Shown here: piece after piece, positions 4,783-8,896 of the stretch
How the letters are laid out: the number at the start of each line of letters is the position of its first letter
Position numbering within the stretch: position 1 is the stretch's first letter
DNA from: JBHEPS01 sp046261635
GTDB lineage: Bacteria > Acidobacteriota > Thermoanaerobaculia > Gp7-AA8
DNA length: 8,896 nt
Assembly (NCBI GenBank): GCA_046261635.1
Contig: JBHEOL010000316.1
Span: 1-8,896, forward strand
Direction: 5' to 3'
Notes under the pieces: model-generated
Databases searched by the model: none
What the model saw: the letters and a program-made list of their open reading frames with translations, nothing else
What the model was told of the DNA's origin: nothing
Made by a program: the position numbers and the translations under genes

Positions 4783-5279
4783 ATAAATCAAACAATGCCC
4801 GCACCCGCCGCTGGTACGCAGTCGGCGCCCTCGCCATCGCTTTCGCCGCGCTCTTCGTGATCGCCGCGGGCGGTATCGGCGAAAATCTCGTTTACTACTG
4901 GGGTCCGACCGACCTGATCGAAGCCGGCGACAAGGCCGTCGGCGCCACGATCCGACTCGGAGGCCACGTCGCCGCCGGCTCGATCGTCACCGGCGGAGGC
5001 GTCTCCTCGCTCGAGTTCGACGTCAGCGACGGCACTAACACGGTTCACGTCCGCGCGAAAGGCGTCCCGCCCCAGATGTTCCGTGAGGACATCGGCGTGG
5101 TCGTCGAAGGCACCATGACCCCCGAGGGGTATTTCGCGGGCAACCGCCTCATGGTCTCGCACGACAACGAGTACCAGGCTCCGGAAGAGCACGACTACCA
5201 CGCTCCCGAAAAGGGTTCGAAGGCGAGCGAAGCGATCAGCGAAGGCAACCTCCAGCCCCGGTCGGCGGTGATCCAGTGA
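4779..5279 (+). CDS. ccmE: Periplasmic haem chaperone CcmE
   Basis: CcmE carries haem covalently from CcmC to the CcmF haem lyase. Start is GTG at 4779, with AGGAG at 4767-4771 and a 4-base overlap with ccmD. The 166 aa protein has a basic N-terminus (RTRRW) and one membrane anchor at about 12-31, followed by the OB-fold domain: VYYWGPTDL (38-46), GGHVAAGSIV (61-70), VHVRAKGVPPQMFRE (89-103), VVVEGTM (107-113). The haem-attachment region reads SHDNEYQAPEEHDY, with the predicted haem-binding H128 and the tyrosine Y132. The classical motif is H-D-E-x-Y; here the order is H-D-N-E-Y, so the third residue is Asn instead of Glu while the His-Tyr spacing is kept. The C-terminal tail from about 140 is polar and probably disordered. 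Confidence 0.95.
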   Translation: MNKSNNARTRRWYAVGALAIAFAALFVIAAGGIGENLVYYWGPTDLIEAGDKAVGATIRLGGHVAAGSIVTGGGVSSLEFDVSDGTNTVHVRAKGVPPQMFREDIGVVVEGTMTPEGYFAGNRLMVSHDNEYQAPEEHDYHAPEKGSKASEAISEGNLQPRSAVIQ

Positions 5280-7300
5280 TTCCCGTCCTCGGCCGCACGC
5301 TGATTCTCCTCTCCCTGCTGGTCGCGACCAGCGGGATGATCGTCGCCTTCGCGGGGGCGAATCGCCCCGGGGGGTACAAGTGGGCGCGCCGGTTCGCCTA
5401 CACGTTTTCCGCACTCATCATCGCGGCGAACCTGCTGATGGTTTACGCCCTTCTGGTCCACGACTTCTCGGTCGGCTACGTCGCGCAGGTCGGCTCACTC
5501 GCGACACCGACGTGGGTCACGATCGTCAGCCTCTGGTCCTCGCTCGAAGGTTCGATCCTCTTCTGGGGATTGGTCCTCGGGCTCTACATCGGCATCGCGA
5601 CCTGGACGACCCGGAAGCGCTATTCGGAGTACATGCCTTACGCGATCGGCACGTGGCTCGCCTGTGCGGTTTTCTTCAGCTTCCTGATCGCCGGCCCCGC
5701 GCAGCCTTTCAATACCGTCATGCCCGCCCCCACCGACGGACCCGGCCCGAATCCGCTTCTTCAGAATCACATCCTGATGGCGGTCCATCCACCGTTTCTC
5801 TACCTCGGCTACGTCGGCATGACCATCCCATTCGGCCTTGCCGCCGCCGCTCTGATGCGACGCCGTTTCGGACACGATTTCCTCCGCCCGATGCGGACCT
5901 GGCTGCTCGTTCCCTGGGCCTTCCTCTCGGTCGCGATCGTTCTCGGAGGATGGTGGGCTTACGAGGTTCTCGGATGGGGCGGCTACTGGGCGTGGGACCC
6001 GGTAGAGAACGCCTCGTTCCTCCCATGGCTGACCGCCACGGCGGCGCTTCACTCGCTCCTCGTCATGGAGAGGAAGGGCTTCCTCAAGGGGTGGACGCTC
6101 ACCCTCATTCTCTCGAGCTTTCTCCTGGTCATTCTCGGGACGTTCATGACGCGCTCGGGCGTGTTCAACTCCGTCCATTCGTTCACGCAGAGCGCGATCG
6201 GCCCGACGATTCTTGGTTTCTTCGCCGCGGCACTCATCTGGAGCATCGGACTGCTGGCGCTGAACATCGACAAGATCGAGAACGAGCCGTCGAACCTGTC
6301 CGGCACGAGCCGCGAGGCGATGTTCCTGGTCAACAACCTGCTTTTCGTGCTCTTCACCCTGACTGTCCTGATTGGAACGGTCTTCCCCCTTCTCGTCGAG
6401 GCGATTCAGAACAAGCAGATCAGCGTCGGGAGCCCCTACTTCGACCGGATGGCGGTGCCGATTGGAACCGCACTCCTGTTCCTGATGGGCGTCGGCCCTG
6501 CCCTCCCGTGGGGCCGCGCGACGAAGGAGCAACTGAAGCGGAGCCTCCTCCCGCCGCTCGCCAGCGGCCTGGTCGTTCTCGTGCTCGGAGTTCTGTTCGG
6601 TTCCCGCAACGGCTGGACGCTGGTCACGCTCTTCCTCGGCGGCTATGCGATGCACGTGACGCTCAAGGAGATGTGGCTCCCGGCCTGGAAGCGGATGCGC
6701 AGCGGAGGCGGCGTCGCGAAAGCGCTCGTCGACACCCAGCTCAAGCGCGGCAGTCGCCGGTTCGGCGCATACATCGTTCACGCGTCGGTCATCATCATGA
6801 TGGTCGCGATCGCCGTGAGCAGCACGATGAAGGAATCGGTCGAGCAGCAGCTTCGCGTCGGCGAGTCGATGACGGTCGGCGCCTACACGCTCACTTTCTT
6901 CGGCGTCGAAGTGCGCAACGAGCCGCACCGCCAGGCGACGATCGCCCACATCGCGGCTTATCGCGACGGCAAGCTCGTCACCAACATGGAGCCGCGCATG
7001 AATCAGTACCTGACTCAGCGCGAACCGATCGGCACCCCGGACGTTCACACGACGTTCAGCGGTGACCTCTACCTCTCGATTCTCAACATCGATCCGAGGA
7101 CCGAGTCGGTCGGCATCCATGCACTCATCAACCCGATGGTCGGCTGGATCTGGATCGCCACGGGCATCCTCGCCCTCGGGTCGGTCGTCCTTCTCATTCC
7201 TTCGCGCAGACGCGCGTCGGAGCAGATCGCGGACATCGCGCAATCGGCCCCGATCACGCTCGGCCCCGCCGCCGGCGCCACCACTGGAGAATCGCAGTGA
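5276..7300 (+). CDS. ccmF: Cytochrome c haem lyase subunit CcmF
   Basis: CcmF receives haem from CcmE and, with CcmH and CcmI, catalyses thioether attachment to apocytochrome c on the periplasmic side. Start is GTG at 5276 (4-base overlap with ccmE). The 674 aa product is near the usual length (E. coli 647) and strongly hydrophobic, with about 14-15 membrane segments. Visible landmarks are DGPGPNPLLQNHILMAVHPP (154-173) with H171, the WWD domain WWAYEVLGWGGYWAWDPVEN (226-245), H259 in AALHSL, and GTFMTRSGVFNSVHSF (288-303) with H301; these are the family's conserved histidines. A large periplasmic domain with RDGK and DLYLSIL precedes the last helix (about 618-640). The C-terminal tail is Ser/Arg and Ala rich. 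No missing key residue was noticed. Confidence 0.97.
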   Translation: MIPVLGRTLILLSLLVATSGMIVAFAGANRPGGYKWARRFAYTFSALIIAANLLMVYALLVHDFSVGYVAQVGSLATPTWVTIVSLWSSLEGSILFWGLVLGLYIGIATWTTRKRYSEYMPYAIGTWLACAVFFSFLIAGPAQPFNTVMPAPTDGPGPNPLLQNHILMAVHPPFLYLGYVGMTIPFGLAAAALMRRRFGHDFLRPMRTWLLVPWAFLSVAIVLGGWWAYEVLGWGGYWAWDPVENASFLPWLTATAALHSLLVMERKGFLKGWTLTLILSSFLLVILGTFMTRSGVFNSVHSFTQSAIGPTILGFFAAALIWSIGLLALNIDKIENEPSNLSGTSREAMFLVNNLLFVLFTLTVLIGTVFPLLVEAIQNKQISVGSPYFDRMAVPIGTALLFLMGVGPALPWGRATKEQLKRSLLPPLASGLVVLVLGVLFGSRNGWTLVTLFLGGYAMHVTLKEMWLPAWKRMRSGGGVAKALVDTQLKRGSRRFGAYIVHASVIIMMVAIAVSSTMKESVEQQLRVGESMTVGAYTLTFFGVEVRNEPHRQATIAHIAAYRDGKLVTNMEPRMNQYLTQREPIGTPDVHTTFSGDLYLSILNIDPRTESVGIHALINPMVGWIWIATGILALGSVVLLIPSRRRASEQIADIAQSAPITLGPAAGATTGESQ

Positions 7301-7824
7301 ATCGCAAAGTCCTCCTGATCGGCCTCGCGATCGTCGTGCCGATCATCCTCGTTCTCTTCATGAACCTCGGGCGCGATCCCCGAAAGGTCGAGTCTCCTCT
7401 CGTCGGACGGCAGGTGATCGACTTCAGCCTCAAGGAAGTCGGCAGCCAGGCGCCGATGGACATCGCGTCGCTTCGCGGCAAGCCGATCATCATCAACTTC
7501 TGGGCGACCTGGTGCGTCCCCTGTTACGCCGAACACAAGGTCCTCACCAGGATCGCGCGAATGACGGGATCTCAGGTTCAGTTCATCGGTGTCGTGTTCG
7601 ATGACGAGCCTGCGAAGATCCTCCGCTTCCTCGCCGAGAACGGGAGCGCCTATCCCACGCTCGTCGACGAGGGCGGCAAGGTCGCCATCGCCTACGGCGT
7701 CTACGGCGTGCCCGAGACGTTCTTCGTCGATGCCGGCGGCACGATCGTCGCCAAGCACGAAGGACCGCTCACCGACAGCTCACTGACCAACTACATCGCC
7801 ATGGTCACCGGAGGGGCGCGATGA
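7297..7824 (+). CDS. ccmG: Thioredoxin-like apocytochrome thiol reductase CcmG (DsbE/TlpA type)
   Basis: CcmG is a membrane-anchored periplasmic thioredoxin that passes electrons (usually from CcdA or DsbD) to CcmH or apocytochrome c to keep CXXCH cysteines reduced. Start is GTG at 7297, overlapping the ccmF stop by 4 bases, with TGGAGA at 7285-7290 as ribosome binding site. The 175 aa protein has one N-terminal membrane anchor (about 5-23) and a thioredoxin fold. The active site is WCVPC (C73, C76), a TlpA/ResA-like variant of E. coli WCPTC. The family-typical GVYGVPETFFVD (134-145) contains the cis-proline P139. The acidic segment VFDDEPAKIL follows the expected CcmG layout. No electron donor such as CcdA lies in the window. 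Confidence 0.95.
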   Translation: MNRKVLLIGLAIVVPIILVLFMNLGRDPRKVESPLVGRQVIDFSLKEVGSQAPMDIASLRGKPIIINFWATWCVPCYAEHKVLTRIARMTGSQVQFIGVVFDDEPAKILRFLAENGSAYPTLVDEGGKVAIAYGVYGVPETFFVDAGGTIVAKHEGPLTDSSLTNYIAMVTGGAR

Positions 7825-8402
7825 GATCCTTCCTTTCCCTCATTCTGCTGGCGATCCTCGCCGCCCTCCCGATGGCTGCGCAGGAAGTCTCGCTCCCCGC
7901 CCCTGATCAGATCGTCGGCGCGCCCGCCGGCCAGCCTCTGACCGGGGCAGCGCTCGAGCAGCAGACCGAGCACGTCGCCGGCCTGCTCCGCTGTCCCGTC
8001 TGCCAGGGGCTGTCGGTCTACGACTCGCCGGCTCCGATGGCCATCAACATGAAGCATCAGGTCCGGGACCTGCTCGCCGCAGGGTACACCGGAGAGCAGA
8101 TCACGAGTTACTTCGAGGCCTCCTACGGAGAGTTCGTCCGCCTCCAGCCGACGATGTCGGGGATGAACTGGATCGTATGGCTCGCCCCGATCGCGATGCT
8201 CGGCATCGGAATCTGGGCGGTGATGAGCTTCCTGCGGCGCTCGAACAAGGCGCAGCGCGCCTCGGAAGCGGCGCCGGATGCAGGACCGGAGATCGCGGCC
8301 GAACCGGATGACCCGGAGCTACTCCCTTACCTTCTGAAGGTTCGCGAGCTCGCATACGGGTGGCCGGGCGGAAATCCGCCGGCCGAAGGAGACCGCTCAT
8401 GA
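7821..8402 (+). CDS. ccmH: Cytochrome c maturation thiol-disulfide protein CcmH (CycL type)
   Basis: CcmH is part of the haem lyase complex and exchanges disulfides with apocytochrome c and CcmG. The ATG at 7821 overlaps the ccmG stop (ATGA). A cleavable signal peptide is likely (residues 1-20, ending PMAAQ). The periplasmic domain carries the signature LLRCPVCQGLSVYDSPAPMA (56-75) with C58 and C61, then the helical segment MKHQVRDLLAAGYTGEQIT and SYGEFVRLQP. One membrane helix follows at about 116-138 (NWIVWLAPIAMLG region), then a short acidic, Pro/Ala-rich cytoplasmic tail. At 193 aa it is the short form, without the fused TPR domain of E. coli CcmH; the next gene appears to supply that part. 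Confidence 0.95.
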   Translation: MRSFLSLILLAILAALPMAAQEVSLPAPDQIVGAPAGQPLTGAALEQQTEHVAGLLRCPVCQGLSVYDSPAPMAINMKHQVRDLLAAGYTGEQITSYFEASYGEFVRLQPTMSGMNWIVWLAPIAMLGIGIWAVMSFLRRSNKAQRASEAAPDAGPEIAAEPDDPELLPYLLKVRELAYGWPGGNPPAEGDRS

Positions 8403-8896
8403 ATGCCGAGCCGGTTTCCTGGACCCCCGCTCTGATCGCTCTGGCGATCGGGGCCGTCATCGGGATCATCGCCCTCTGGAGATCGCGAACCGCTCGAGGC
8501 GGTGTGACGGTCGCGCCGGATTCCACCCTCGTTCTTCACGATCTCGAAGGGGAGCGCGACTCGCTGGTGGCCCAGCTCCGCGAGTTGCAGGACCTCGCAT
8601 CGACCCGCTCCGCGGAGCAGCTTCGGCAAGAAAGAAGAACCCTCGAGCTGCGCGCCGCGGAAGTCCTGCGCGAGATCGATCATCAGGTCCCCGCGATTCG
8701 TGCGGCTGCGCCAGAGTCGGATCATGAAACTCCCGCACCGCGCCCCGCCTGGTCCGGTTTCGCTCTCGGCGCGGGCGTGGTCGTGGCTCTCGTGGCGATC
8801 TTCGTCTGGGTCGATCGCGCGGCCGAACCGAAACCGGGAACCGGGATGCAGCCGCAACAGCAGGCGGCGATGACCCCGCCCGAGCTTTCCGCCCTC
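8399..8896 (+). CDS. ccmI: CcmI-like cytochrome c maturation protein, C-terminally cut by window edge
   Basis: The ATG at 8399 overlaps the ccmH stop (ATGA), and the frame stays open for all 166 codons to the edge. The architecture matches CcmI/CycH: an N-terminal membrane helix at about 10-27, a cytoplasmic Glu/Arg/Leu-rich segment with coiled-coil character at about 47-96 (contains LEGERDSLVAQLREL), a second helix at about 118-137, and the beginning of a Pro/Gln-rich periplasmic region. The TPR repeats that would bind apocytochrome C-termini are expected beyond the edge and are not seen. Assignment rests on topology and on position after the short-form ccmH. Sequence similarity in the visible part is weak, so the symbol is provisional. 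Confidence 0.7.
   Translation, partial: MNAEPVSWTPALIALAIGAVIGIIALWRSRTARGGVTVAPDSTLVLHDLEGERDSLVAQLRELQDLASTRSAEQLRQERRTLELRAAEVLREIDHQVPAIRAAAPESDHETPAPRPAWSGFALGAGVVVALVAIFVWVDRAAEPKPGTGMQPQQQAAMTPPELSAL

Noticed and set aside
5495..7243. Long minus-strand open frame (582 codons) antisense to ccmF
   Set aside because: It is a charged, low-complexity shadow translation of ccmF; ccmF itself carries all family motifs.

Overview
This is a GC-rich (by eye well above 60%) bacterial chromosomal segment. It carries two divergent transcription units that share a regulatory region at about 1663-1874. The complete System I (Ccm) cytochrome c maturation locus indicates a Gram-negative, respiring bacterium. 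The intergenic low-complexity inverted repeat and the overall gene style recall Acidobacteriota-like genomes, but that taxonomic guess is weak and rests on no marker gene.

Left part (minus strand): a gene fragment runs off the window edge (85-1). It is preceded by a repeat-rich spacer holding an imperfect inverted repeat built from CCCTAGC-type heptamers (134-302). Upstream of that lies tryptophanase tnaA (1662-280). The last seven codons and the stop codon of tnaA are made of the repeat itself. Residues that separate tryptophanase from tyrosine phenol-lyase all favour tryptophanase.

Divergent control region: a near-consensus CRP/FNR-superfamily palindrome (about 1766-1781), a perfect 16-bp palindrome (1809-1824), and a TATAAC -10-like hexamer directly after it (1825-1830).

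Right part (plus strand): a tightly packed operon of a rhodanese-domain lipoprotein followed by ccmA, B, C, D, E, F, G, H and a partial ccmI-like gene. Every junction from ccmA to the ccmI-like gene is a stop/start overlap of 1 or 4 bases. Together these genes would form the haem-handling complex (CcmABCD), the haem chaperone (CcmE), the haem lyase (CcmF with CcmH and CcmI) and the apocytochrome thiol-reduction branch (CcmG, CcmH).

The most notable element is the first gene of this operon. Its rhodanese domain is interrupted by an in-frame TGA (2319-2321) exactly in the active-site loop, giving Tyr-Cys-Thr-[TGA]-Pro-Asn-Glu. The frame continues without any shift through a well-conserved rhodanese C-terminus to a second TGA (2445-2447). 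An 8-bp perfect hairpin with a G-containing 5-nt loop starts 13 nt after the TGA, which fits the geometry of a bacterial SECIS element. I read it as a selenocysteine-containing, lipid-anchored rhodanese (CxU motif) co-expressed with cytochrome c maturation. An automatic gene caller would truncate it at residue 148.
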